Source: Rhodococcus ruber NBRC 15591
Lineage (GTDB): Bacteria > Actinomycetota > Actinomycetes > Mycobacteriales > Mycobacteriaceae
NCBI RefSeq assembly: GCF_001894945.1
Contig: NZ_BCXE01000001.1
Coordinates: 248,001 to 312,000 of the forward strand
Direction of reading: 5' to 3'
DNA length: 64,000 nucleotides
Under the pieces are notes generated by a model. That model did no database searches, was not told where the DNA came from, and worked only from the letters and a program-made list of their open reading frames with translations. Shown piece after piece: positions 15,491 to 23,625 of this stretch (positions within the stretch are counted from its first letter, which is position 1; each line of letters begins with the position of its first letter). The translations under genes and the position numbers were made by a program.

Positions 15491-17188
15491 TCAGGCGATG
15501 TCCGGCTCCGGTTCGGGCTCCGAGTTCTCGGGGCGCAGCAGATCGTGCTCCTCCACCGCCTCGAGCGACAGCGTGCGGTAGCCGTACTCGTCGAACAGCA
15601 CGGTGATCCGGTCCGGCTCCGCGCTCATCACCTCGCCGGGACCCCACTGCGCGTGCACCACTCGGGTGTGCAGCGGAATCGGCTCGTAAGGGCCGTGTTT
15701 CGGCGATTCCGGTCGGTGCTCGTGGATTCCCTCGCGGCAGCAGTCACAGTGCCCGCACGGATCGGGTAGCGACTCGCCGAAGTACCCGAGCAGGAACTGC
15801 CTGCGGCAGCCACGGGTTTCGGCGTAGCCCCGCATCATCTCCACGCGCGAGCGGTCCATCCGTTCACCGACCGCGGCCACCTCGGCCGCGCGGCGGACGG
15901 CGATCTCCACCTCGACGGTGCGTGCGGTGAGCCCCTTGCGTCCCGAGGAGACCACACCCGCGCGTTCGAGCAGGTTGACCGCGTTGGTGAGGGTTCGTCC
16001 CCGGATATCCAGTTCGGCGCGAAGGCTTTTCAGTCGTTTCGGTGACTTCGCGCGCGCCAGCGCGGTGAAGGCCCGGCCGAGCAGGTCCTCGTCCGGGCGG
16101 TGGGTGGTGAAGAACTTCGCGAGCGACAGGTCCTCGGGCCGGTAGAACAGCAGCGCCTTCGCCTCGAGCCCGTCGCGGCCGGCGCGGCCGATCTGCTGGT
16201 AGTAGCTGTCCACGGAATCCGGCGCGGAGGCGTGGGCGACGAACCGCACGTCGGGCTTGTCGATGCCCATGCCGAACGCGGAGGTCGCCACCACCACCTC
16301 GAGTTCGTCGTCGAGGAATCCGTGGTGCACCCGCTCGCGCGTGGCCGCCGGCAGACCGGCGTGGTACGCGGCCGCCCGCAGTCCCCGTTCGGTCAGCTCG
16401 GCCGCGTAGAACTCGGCGTCCTTGCGGGTCGCGGTGTACACCAGCCCGGGGGTCTCGAGTCCGGCGACGGTCTCGACCACCGCCCGGCGCTTGTCGGCGT
16501 CGGCGGTGTACCGCTCGACGGCCAGGTCGATGTTGGGCCGGTCGAACCCGCTGGCGATGACCACCGGGTCGCGCAGGCGCAGCTCCTCGACGATCTCCTG
16601 CCGCACCGGCGGCGACGCGGTGGCCGTGAGCGCCACCACCGGGGGCCGGCCGAGGCGGTCGAGCGCATCGGCCAGGCGCAGGTAGTCGGGCCGGAAGTCG
16701 TGACCCCACGCGGACACGCAGTGCGCCTCGTCGACTACCACGAGGGAGACGCGGGCGGCGGCGAGTCGGGCCACCACCTCGTCGTTGGCGAGCTGTTCCG
16801 GCGCCAGGAAGACGTACTCCACGGTGCGCTCACGGATCGTCTCCCACGCGGCTGCGGTCTCCGACGCCCGCTGCCGGGAGTTGATCGCGACCGCGTCCGG
16901 CGCCGAGGTGGCGTCGAGCCCCGCGATCTGATCGTTCTGCAGCGCGATGAGCGGGGAGATCACCAGGGTGGTGCCCTCGATCAGCAGCGCCGGCACCTGG
17001 TAGATCGCCGACTTGCCCGATCCGGTGGCCATCACCGCGAGCACGTCCCGGCCCTGCACCAGTGGTTCCATCGCGTCGAGCTGGCCGGGACGCAGCTCCT
17101 CCCAGCCGAACACGCGGCGCGCGGCCGCGCTCAGCTCGGTCCGGACGTCCCGGGTGGTGTCCGCTGCGTCCTGCACGGTCGCCGTCAA
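15491..17188 (-). CDS. recQ: RecQ-family ATP-dependent DNA helicase
   Basis: The helicase is 565 residues. It has a Q-motif-like FGWEELRPGQLDAM, Walker A MATGSGKSA (about residue 55), DEAH box VVDEAHCVSAWGHDFRP, ALTATA (motif III), and YYQQIGRAGRDG (motif VI). Near residue 475 a zinc-binding Cys set has the form C-x16-C-x2-C-x1-CC. Unlike E. coli RecQ, a winged-helix-like stretch (LDIRGRTLTNAVNLLERAGVV) precedes the Cys cluster, and there is no HRDC domain. The TTG at 17188 is chosen for its GGAGAA ribosome site at 8 bp. It unwinds 3'-tailed DNA in repair and recombination. Confidence 0.88.
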   Translation of the reverse strand: MTATVQDAADTTRDVRTELSAAARRVFGWEELRPGQLDAMEPLVQGRDVLAVMATGSGKSAIYQVPALLIEGTTLVISPLIALQNDQIAGLDATSAPDAVAINSRQRASETAAAWETIRERTVEYVFLAPEQLANDEVVARLAAARVSLVVVDEAHCVSAWGHDFRPDYLRLADALDRLGRPPVVALTATASPPVRQEIVEELRLRDPVVIASGFDRPNIDLAVERYTADADKRRAVVETVAGLETPGLVYTATRKDAEFYAAELTERGLRAAAYHAGLPAATRERVHHGFLDDELEVVVATSAFGMGIDKPDVRFVAHASAPDSVDSYYQQIGRAGRDGLEAKALLFYRPEDLSLAKFFTTHRPDEDLLGRAFTALARAKSPKRLKSLRAELDIRGRTLTNAVNLLERAGVVSSGRKGLTARTVEVEIAVRRAAEVAAVGERMDRSRVEMMRGYAETRGCRRQFLLGYFGESLPDPCGHCDCCREGIHEHRPESPKHGPYEPIPLHTRVVHAQWGPGEVMSAEPDRITVLFDEYGYRTLSLEAVEEHDLLRPENSEPEPEPDIA

Positions 17189-17370
17189 GCGCGTTCTCCT
17201 GTCGTGGGCCCGGTCCTGCCGACCAGGGTACGGAGCGCGGGGTCCCCCCGCGCGGACCGGCGCCGGCACGCTGCTCGACCGGCCCGGGCGTCCGCGCGTC
17301 CGGCGGACGCCCTCGGTGGCTGCCGGGGGCATACCTCCGGCGCCGCGGGATCAAACCGGCCGGCGTGCGC

Positions 17371-18216
17371 TCACCGGGGGGCCCGCCGCTTCAGCCGCTC
17401 GATGATCTCCTCGTTCCACACGTGCCGCCGCACGAGCCGGTACCGTTCGCCGGCCAGCCACAGGTACGCCTCGGCGTCGGTTCGGGTGCGCAGCATCCCC
17501 GCCGCCCGCACCATGTCGACCACGGGCACGAACTCCTCGTCGAACCAGCGCTGCGCCACCACGTCGCGGGTGAGGAACTCGCCGCGCTCCTGCATGAGCC
17601 GGAAACCCCACGCCTCGATGCACTCGGCCAGCTCGGCGTAGTCCCACGGGTCCCGGACGGTCACCGCGTCGCGCCGCTCGCCGGTGAGTGGCACCCGGCT
17701 CAGGAACATCCGGTAGTGGTCCTTCCGCATCAGGTCCGAGTGCTGGCTCACCCCCTCGGGCGAGATCCGGGTGACGATCTCGGTCACGTAGGCGTCGATG
17801 GTCGCGTCCCCGCGGGCGTAGGCGATGGAGACGCGGTGGTGCCCGTCCACCACGAAGTGCATCGACCCGACCCGGTACACCGTGATCGGCGGCACGGCCT
17901 CGCCCCGGCGGCGGGCCGTGGCCAGCTTCTCCCATCGCTGGCGCAGCCGGGCCGACGTGGGCCGGAACCGCCGGTCGAAATCCTCGGTCCGGTCCACGCT
18001 GCCGACGATCGAGGCCACGTCGATGCTCTGCAGCCCCAGACGCCGTTCCCCGACCCGGCCCAGCGCCCGCACGACGGCGTCGAACGGCAGCACGGCGTTG
18101 ACGTCCCCGGGTTCGCGGCGAAGCCAGGCGATCAGTCGCGCGTACTCGGCGCGCCGGCGCTGCCGGGAGAAGTCGTCGCCGGCATCGGCGCCGGGGAAGC
18201 CGGTGTCTCGCACCAT
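17371..18216 (-). CDS. ParB/Srx-fold nuclease-like protein (DUF4032-like, uncertain)
   Basis: The 281-residue soluble protein contains VDGHHRVSIAYARGDATIDAYV (about residues 122-143), the signature of ParB/sulfiredoxin-fold domains that bind nucleotides through a G-H-R type loop. The remainder is helical and Arg-rich, with no HTH that I can recognise. It is therefore not a chromosome-partition ParB. Many actinobacteria carry such solitary ParB-like proteins without assigned function. It lies 182 bp upstream of recQ on the same strand, which could mean a DNA-metabolism link, but no overlap or coupling supports an operon. Confidence 0.65.
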   Translation of the reverse strand: MVRDTGFPGADAGDDFSRQRRRAEYARLIAWLRREPGDVNAVLPFDAVVRALGRVGERRLGLQSIDVASIVGSVDRTEDFDRRFRPTSARLRQRWEKLATARRRGEAVPPITVYRVGSMHFVVDGHHRVSIAYARGDATIDAYVTEIVTRISPEGVSQHSDLMRKDHYRMFLSRVPLTGERRDAVTVRDPWDYAELAECIEAWGFRLMQERGEFLTRDVVAQRWFDEEFVPVVDMVRAAGMLRTRTDAEAYLWLAGERYRLVRRHVWNEEIIERLKRRAPR

Positions 18217-18310
18217 GACACGACGGTACCGGCGGACGGGCTCCCGGTGACCCGGATCGGTGCGGGACGCACCGGCGGCACGAGCCCCGCGCCGGGTCTA
18301 CATTGCAGGG

Positions 18311-18898
18311 GTGATCGACGCCGTGCTGCCCGCCGTCCGTGCCCATCTCAGCGCCCGCTTCGGGGGCGCCGAGCCGGAGACGGCGTCCGTGACGTTCCTC
18401 GGACTCGAACCCGTCGAGGTGCTGCGGTTCCGCGTGGAACAGCCGGACCTCGTGCGGTTCGCGACCCTGGGGTGTTCGCGGCATCCGATGGGCGACCCCA
18501 CCGCGACGGTCGCCGACCCGACGCGGGGGCCGCGCGCCGAACTGATTCTGAGCATGCGCGGCCTCACCGGCACTCTGCCGGGGCTGGTCCGCACGCTCGC
18601 GACGCTCGCGGCACTGCCCGCGGTGGAGGGCGTCGTCCTCACCGACGACGCCCTGCTCGACCTGGGGGAGCCGTTGTGGCAGGGGGCACCCTTCACCGCG
18701 GTGATGCTCGAGCCGAGCGACGTCCCCGAACTGGTACTGCCCGAGCCCGCCGACCCGGTGCGGTTCTTCGAGGTGATCCCGCTGACGGGCACCGAGGCCG
18801 CGTGGAAGCGGTTGCGCGGCGGCGACGCGCTGCGCGAGGCGTGGTCGGAGGCCGGCATCGACGTGCGGGACCCGAACCGCGCCCCGGCCCGAATGTGA
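18311..18898 (+). CDS. Suppressor-of-fused (SUFU) domain protein
   Basis: The 195-residue soluble protein covers the SUFU-like domain, with characteristic C-terminal features FFEVIPLTGTEAAWKRL and DALREAWSEAGIDVRDPNR. Bacterial SUFU-domain proteins often behave as immunity or regulatory proteins, but solitary copies like this have no proven role. The start is GTG 18311. A TACATT element 6 bp upstream could be the -10 box of a leaderless transcript. The stop codon lies inside a 17-bp tandem duplication. Confidence 0.68.
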   Translation: MIDAVLPAVRAHLSARFGGAEPETASVTFLGLEPVEVLRFRVEQPDLVRFATLGCSRHPMGDPTATVADPTRGPRAELILSMRGLTGTLPGLVRTLATLAALPAVEGVVLTDDALLDLGEPLWQGAPFTAVMLEPSDVPELVLPEPADPVRFFEVIPLTGTEAAWKRLRGGDALREAWSEAGIDVRDPNRAPARM

Positions 18899-18919
18899 CG
18901 GGAGCCCGAATGTGACGGG
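18887..18919 (+). repeat. Tandem duplication spanning the SUFU stop codon
   Basis: GCCCGAATGTGACGGG occurs at 18887-18902 and again at 18904-18919 (17-bp period). The TGA stop (18896-18898) is inside the first copy. The core CCGAATGTGAC recurs at the end of the TetR gene near 29820. Confidence 0.85.
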
Positions 18920-18924
18920 CGCGG

Positions 18925-20736
18925 TCAGCGCGGGACGACGACGCCGATCGGGCCCCCCGCCAGGCACACGTCGAGTCCCGCCGATGCCGAGCGGGCCTGC
19001 AGCCCGGTGCCTGCGCCCGGGACCCGTGCGTAGGCCGTGCCCAGTCCCTCGGTGACCGGTACCCGCACCCGCGGGGCGGCGGGAAACCCCACCTCGATCT
19101 CGCCGTCCGCGGAGGCGCGGTAGTTCAGCTGCACCGTCCACTCCCCGCCCACGAGCGCCGTGTCGGCGGGCAGCACGGTCGTCCTCGACTCGGTGAGCAG
19201 ATGCCCGCAGTCGGGCACCGGACCGGGCAGCACGTGCCGCACCGGAACGAGTTCCGCCGGCACGAGTCGTCCCCGGTCGTCGAGCACCTGCAGTTCGGTG
19301 GTGACGGCGCCGATCTCGGCGCGTCCCGGCAACGGCGAGAACACCCGGCTCAGGAGGTTGTGGGGGTGGGTGACCGGCAGGAGCACCCACACCGACACGG
19401 GATGGTCGAGGATCGGCACGTCGGGGCGTGCGGTGAGCGCGGACCTCGCGGCGGCCAGGTAGGCGCCGGTGGGGTTGTCGGCCCAGGTGCGCGCGAAGGT
19501 CGTCGTGGACCACAGACAGCTCGCCGTGAAGACCACCGCGCACCCGGCGGCGACGATCCGCCGCGCGGGTGCGCGCCGCGGGTCGTCGCGTGGGCCGGCG
19601 CGCAGGATCAGGGCCGTTCCGATCGCGACGACCACGGCCGTGTCGGTGTGGTAGCGCAGGGTCTGGGCCAGTTCGTACGTCGTGTCCGGGCCGAAGCGGG
19701 TGGTGATCATCGCGGCCGTCGAGGCCGCCACGTAGGCGGCCGTCGCGGCCCACACCCAGCCCGTGCGCCGGCTGCGCCGCAGCGACCACACCAGGACGGC
19801 GAGCACCGCGGCCCAGGCCGCCACGACGAGCCCGGTCGGCGGATCCGCCCACGGCGGTCCCGGATTCCAGCGGTCCCATCGCCACGGCCCGCCCAGCAGC
19901 GCCGGCAGCACCCCGAACGAGACACCGTGGTGCGTCAGCCCCCGGACCATGTCGCCCGTCGGCGCCCCGAACCGGGACTCGACGAGGGACAGGTACGCCG
20001 CCGCCCAGGCCGCGAGGACCAGCGCCGAGCCGAGCCACAGCGGCGCCGCGCGTCGCGCCGCGGTGCGCACCGGCCGGGGGTGGCCGTCCAACCCGTACAT
20101 CAGCGCGACGGTCGCGAAGGCCACCGCCGGTACCAGCACCGACTTCTCGAAGAACAGCAGTGCGACGCCGGTGACCGCCGTCCCGCTCAGCGCGTAGCGG
20201 AGTCGGCCCGTGCGCGCCGCACGGATCGCGTCGCCGGCCACCCACGCCAGGCCCGCCTGCAGCGGCAGCGAATTCAGGCCCGCCGCCCACCACGCGAACG
20301 CCGGCAGCGTCAGGGGCGTGAACAGGTAGAACAGCAGCGGGCCGAGCAGCGCCGGCCGCGGTCCGAGCAGCAACCACAGCACGCGCAGCACGGCCAGCGA
20401 CGCCAACGCCTGGCCGGCCACGAGCGTCGCAGCCGCCGGCCACCACTGCAGCGGTGCGAGGCTCGTGATCACGTCGGCCACCACGAACGCACCCGGCATG
20501 AGATGGCCGTCGTGGTCGTAGCCGAGCAACTCGAACGACAGCAGCGGGTGCAGGCCCGCCCGTCCGACCAGAATCAGGTCGTCCCAGTAGAACTGCCCGC
20601 CGAACGCGAGCAGGGAGCGCACCGCCAGCTGCAGGACGATCAGGACGAGGGCCGCCGCGAGCACCCACGTCCCACGGGTGTGCCCTGCGGAAGCGACCGG
20701 CGTCAGGCGGTCCCGCGCCGCGGTGATCAGAGCCAT
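18925..20736 (-). CDS. Polytopic membrane protein, possibly a GT-C-fold glycosyltransferase
   Basis: The protein has 603 residues with about 11-12 transmembrane helices in the first 430, followed by an extracytoplasmic domain of about 160 residues rich in beta-strand patterns. After the first helix (about 25-45) comes FYWDDLILV, an Asp-Asp placed as in GT-C transferases, where the first loop carries the catalytic acid and the donor is a lipid-phosphate sugar. That is suggestive only. ATG 20736 overlaps the end of corA by 10 bp, so it is translationally coupled to it. No acceptor genes are nearby. Confidence 0.62.
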   Translation of the reverse strand: MALITAARDRLTPVASAGHTRGTWVLAAALVLIVLQLAVRSLLAFGGQFYWDDLILVGRAGLHPLLSFELLGYDHDGHLMPGAFVVADVITSLAPLQWWPAAATLVAGQALASLAVLRVLWLLLGPRPALLGPLLFYLFTPLTLPAFAWWAAGLNSLPLQAGLAWVAGDAIRAARTGRLRYALSGTAVTGVALLFFEKSVLVPAVAFATVALMYGLDGHPRPVRTAARRAAPLWLGSALVLAAWAAAYLSLVESRFGAPTGDMVRGLTHHGVSFGVLPALLGGPWRWDRWNPGPPWADPPTGLVVAAWAAVLAVLVWSLRRSRRTGWVWAATAAYVAASTAAMITTRFGPDTTYELAQTLRYHTDTAVVVAIGTALILRAGPRDDPRRAPARRIVAAGCAVVFTASCLWSTTTFARTWADNPTGAYLAAARSALTARPDVPILDHPVSVWVLLPVTHPHNLLSRVFSPLPGRAEIGAVTTELQVLDDRGRLVPAELVPVRHVLPGPVPDCGHLLTESRTTVLPADTALVGGEWTVQLNYRASADGEIEVGFPAAPRVRVPVTEGLGTAYARVPGAGTGLQARSASAGLDVCLAGGPIGVVVPR

Positions 20737-21794
20737 TTGTTGCGGCGGAAGGTGACGAACAGGCCGACGGTGATCGCGACGATCGCCCCGATGACCACGA
20801 AGTACCCGTGCTCCCAGTGCAGTTCGGGCATGTTGTCGAAGTTCATCCCGTAGATCCCGGCGATCATCGTGGGCACGGCCGCGATCGCCACCCACGCCGA
20901 GATCCGGCGCATGTCGGTGTTCTGCTGCACCGTCACCTTCGCGATCGCGGCATCGACGAGGGTGCTCAGCGTCTCGTCGTAGTCCGCGATGCGCTCGGCC
21001 ACCTTGGTGTGATGATCGGCGACGTCCCGGAAGTAGCGCCGCACCTCCTTGGGCACCGGATTGCCCGCGCCGCGGGTCAGCTGGCGCAGCGGCGTCGCGA
21101 GGGGGAGCACCGCCCGTCGCAGTTCCACGATCTCCCGCTTGAGCAGATAGATCTGCTCCACCGCGATGCGGGTGTCGGGCGTGAACACCAGTTCCTCGAG
21201 GTCGTCGATGTCCGGCTGCACGGCGTCGACCACGGCGAGGTACGTGTCCACGACGTGGTCGGCGACGGCGTGCAGCACCGACGACGGACCCAGCGCCAGC
21301 CGCTCCGGGGCGGCCTCGAGCCGATGCCGCACGTCCGCCAGCGCGGAGTGGTCGCCGTGGCGGACGCTGACGACGAAGTCCCGGCCGCAGAAGAGCATGA
21401 TCTCGCCGGTCTCGACGATCTCCTTGGTCGTGGTCACCGACTCGTGTTCGACGTAGTTCACGGTCCGCAGCACGAGGAACGTCACGTCGTCGTAGCGTTC
21501 GAGCTTGGGCCGCTGATGCGCGTGCACGGCGTCCTCGACCGTCAGTTCGTGCAGCCCGAACGTGCGGCCCACGCTCGTCATCTGCTGTTCGTCGGGCTCG
21601 TGCAGGCCGAGCCACACGAATCCGGCGCCGCGCCGGCGCACCTCCTCGAGCGCCGCGCCGTGGGCGTAACGGCCCGGCAGCCGCACGCCGTCGACGTAGA
21701 CGGCGCAGTCCACCACCGCCCGCTCGGCGGGGACGCGCAGGGTGGACGCCGGGGCGCCGGTCCGGCGCGACGGGTGCGAGGGCAGGTTCGGCAT
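20727..21794 (-). CDS. corA: CorA-type Mg2+/Co2+ transport protein
   Basis: The protein has 355 residues from ATG 21794, with GGAAGGGA 7 bp upstream. It has a large N-terminal cytosolic alpha/beta domain, a long stalk helix, and two C-terminal helices carrying the selectivity motif GMN (residues 316-318, in AGIYGMNF). The C-terminus FVTFRRNKWL is basic and cytosolic, as expected. CorA forms a homopentameric magnesium channel. In M. tuberculosis corA (Rv1239c) sits just after lpqY-sugABC. Here roughly 10 kb separates it from sugC, so this block has received extra genes. Confidence 0.93.
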   Translation of the reverse strand: MPNLPSHPSRRTGAPASTLRVPAERAVVDCAVYVDGVRLPGRYAHGAALEEVRRRGAGFVWLGLHEPDEQQMTSVGRTFGLHELTVEDAVHAHQRPKLERYDDVTFLVLRTVNYVEHESVTTTKEIVETGEIMLFCGRDFVVSVRHGDHSALADVRHRLEAAPERLALGPSSVLHAVADHVVDTYLAVVDAVQPDIDDLEELVFTPDTRIAVEQIYLLKREIVELRRAVLPLATPLRQLTRGAGNPVPKEVRRYFRDVADHHTKVAERIADYDETLSTLVDAAIAKVTVQQNTDMRRISAWVAIAAVPTMIAGIYGMNFDNMPELHWEHGYFVVIGAIVAITVGLFVTFRRNKWL

Positions 21795-21906
21795 CGGTTC
21801 CCTTCCGCGCAGCACGCTCCGGCCCGTCCGGGCGGTCGCAGCGTCATGCTAACCCGCCCCGGACCGCCCGCCGGGGCCGCACGACGGCACCTGACACACT
21901 GGTGGG

Positions 21907-22761
21907 GTGCGTATCGATCTGCATACCCACTCGCTGGCCTCCGACGGGACCGACACCCCGGCGGGACTCGTCCGTGCCGCGGTCGAGGCCGGGCTCGACG
22001 TGGTCGCCCTGACCGACCACGACACCACCGCCGGCTGGGACGCGGCGGCCGACGCCCTGCCTGCGGGACTGCGGCTGATCCGCGGCATGGAGATGTCGTG
22101 CACCGGACGCGGTGAGGACGGCCGGCCCGTGGCGGTGCATCTGCTCGCCTACCTGTTCGACCCGCGGAACGAGGCGTTCGCGGTCGAGCGGGAGCGCCTG
22201 CGCGGGGAGCGGGTGGGCCGTATCCGGACGATGGCCGAGCGGATGGCCGCCGACGGGCTGCCCGTCGATCCCGAACGGATCGTCACCGCCGCCGGTCCGG
22301 TGGCCGGGCGGCCGCACCTGGCGCGCGCGCTGGTGGAGGCGGGGGTCGTTCCGAGCATCGAGGCCGCGTTCGCGGACCTGCTGTCGTCGCGGGGTCGCTA
22401 CTACGTCACCAAGGCGGACACTCCGCTGTCGGAGGCCGTGCGCATGGTCGCCGACGCCGGCGGTGTCACCGTCGTGGCGCATGCCCGTGCCCGGTCCCGG
22501 GGCCGGCTGCTCGCACTCGACCACATCGAGGAACTCGCGGAACTGGGCCTCGGCGGCCTCGAGGCGGACCATCCGGACCACGCTCCGGCCGACGCGCAGC
22601 TCATGCGGGACATGGCGGCGAAGCTCGATCTGTTCGTCACGGGGTCGTCCGACTACCACGGCGGCAACAAGGCCGTCCCGCTCGGCCGGTACACGACGGA
22701 CCCCGAGGCGTTCGAGGCGCTGACGGCACGGGCCACCGGGGTCGAGGTGCTCGAGGGATGA
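21907..22761 (+). CDS. PHP-domain metal-dependent phosphoesterase (RNase AM/TrpH-like)
   Basis: The 284-residue enzyme from GTG 21907 has the PHP motifs in order: DLHTHSLASDGTDTP (H-x-H), ALTDHDT, a mid-domain VVAHARARSRG, and C-terminal GSSDYHG. Family members bind three metals and hydrolyse 3',5'-bisphosphonucleotides or 5' ends of RNA/DNA (YciV/RNase AM group). The gene diverges from corA and overlaps the next gene by 4 bp (ATGA), so the pair is an operon. Confidence 0.85.
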   Translation: MRIDLHTHSLASDGTDTPAGLVRAAVEAGLDVVALTDHDTTAGWDAAADALPAGLRLIRGMEMSCTGRGEDGRPVAVHLLAYLFDPRNEAFAVERERLRGERVGRIRTMAERMAADGLPVDPERIVTAAGPVAGRPHLARALVEAGVVPSIEAAFADLLSSRGRYYVTKADTPLSEAVRMVADAGGVTVVAHARARSRGRLLALDHIEELAELGLGGLEADHPDHAPADAQLMRDMAAKLDLFVTGSSDYHGGNKAVPLGRYTTDPEAFEALTARATGVEVLEG

Positions 22762-23180
22762 GCACCTGGGGCCGCCCGGCGCGCCGCGACGACCGCGCCG
22801 TCGGGCACGACGACTTCTACGACGACTCCGCTCACCGCTCCGGGCGCGACGCCTACGAGGCGCCCGCGGCGGCATCGCCCCGCGGTGGGACGCCGAGTCG
22901 GGACGGGTTCGTCGTGCGGGGACTGCGAGCCCTGTCGGGTGTGGTGTGCGGCGCGGTGATCGTCCTGACAGCGGTGGTCTGGGTGGCGCAGTACCTGGGG
23001 GACAAGCGGGATTTCCCGGGGCCGGGTTCGGCGTCGCTGTCCGCGCACGTCGTCGCGGCGCTCGTCGCCACGGCCGCGCAGCTGTTCGCGGACCGCCGGC
23101 GTGGTCTCGCCGCGGTCGCGGGCGTGGCTGTGGTCTATCTCACGGGCGCGGTTCTGATGTTCACCCAGTGGTGGGGCTGA
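22758..23180 (+). CDS. Small membrane protein coupled to the PHP gene
   Basis: The protein has 140 residues. The first ~55 are hydrophilic and Asp/Arg-rich, followed by three membrane helices (about 56-78, 90-107 and 114-135). No family is recognised. Its ATG overlaps the PHP stop (ATGA), so synthesis is coupled. A membrane-anchoring or unrelated role cannot be distinguished. Confidence 0.7.
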   Translation: MSTWGRPARRDDRAVGHDDFYDDSAHRSGRDAYEAPAAASPRGGTPSRDGFVVRGLRALSGVVCGAVIVLTAVVWVAQYLGDKRDFPGPGSASLSAHVVAALVATAAQLFADRRRGLAAVAGVAVVYLTGAVLMFTQWWG

Positions 23181-23625
23181 CGTTCGGACCCCCGTGCGTT
23201 ACCGGCAGGTAACCGGTCGGCATCTCGGGCTTTTGCCTCGGAACGACCCCGATCGTGGGGTCGACATTGCGGCTCGGCTGTCCAAACTCACAGGTGAGCG
23301 CCGAAAATCGTGAGACATTCGCAAGAAATACCGATTTGATTGTTGGCTTGTGAAGGTGGCAAACTTTTCCTCAATCCGGCCTCGGTGCCACCGCCTCGAA
23401 GCCGGACGAAGATGGCAGACCCTGTAGAGGGCTCGTCGCCAGGGCTCACCCGCCTCGGCGCCATCACGCTCCGGAAGTCGTACAGCGTTGTACAGCGGTA
23501 ACCGTGATCGCGCCCGGAAGCTTCACCGAAATGTCCTTGGCGAAGCGCTGCACCCGATGTCCGTCGCGCAGCTACTTCGCAGTAACCGGAACCCGAGTGG
23601 TTCCGGCTCGAGCAGGAGTGTCATC
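23181..23625 (+). promoter_or_regulatory. 445-bp leader/intergenic region before the malic enzyme gene
   Basis: No credible gene lies here. Directly after the previous stop is a hairpin, GTTACC-GGCA-GGTAAC (23198-23213). About 23280-23380 is clearly more AT-rich than its surroundings and probably holds the promoter. Two copies of TACAGCG on a 10-bp period (23481-23487, 23491-23497) resemble a transcription-factor site. I could not match the region to a known riboswitch class. An in-frame reading upstream of 23626 exists but lacks a ribosome site. Confidence 0.5.

Noticed and set aside
18311-18898. SUFU-domain protein as the immunity part of a toxin pair
   Set aside because: No neighbouring polymorphic-toxin or small secreted partner is present. 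The flanking genes are a divergent ParB-like gene and a convergent membrane protein gene.
17351-20668. About 1105-codon minus-strand open frame over recQ-side, ParB-like, SUFU and membrane genes
   Set aside because: It crosses several well-supported genes in a different frame and is Arg/Gly/Pro-rich without motifs.
23488-23625. Upstream extension of the malic enzyme
   Set aside because: The extra 46 residues show no family similarity and no ribosome site, while GTG 23626 has AGGAG at 7 bp and gives the usual N-terminus.
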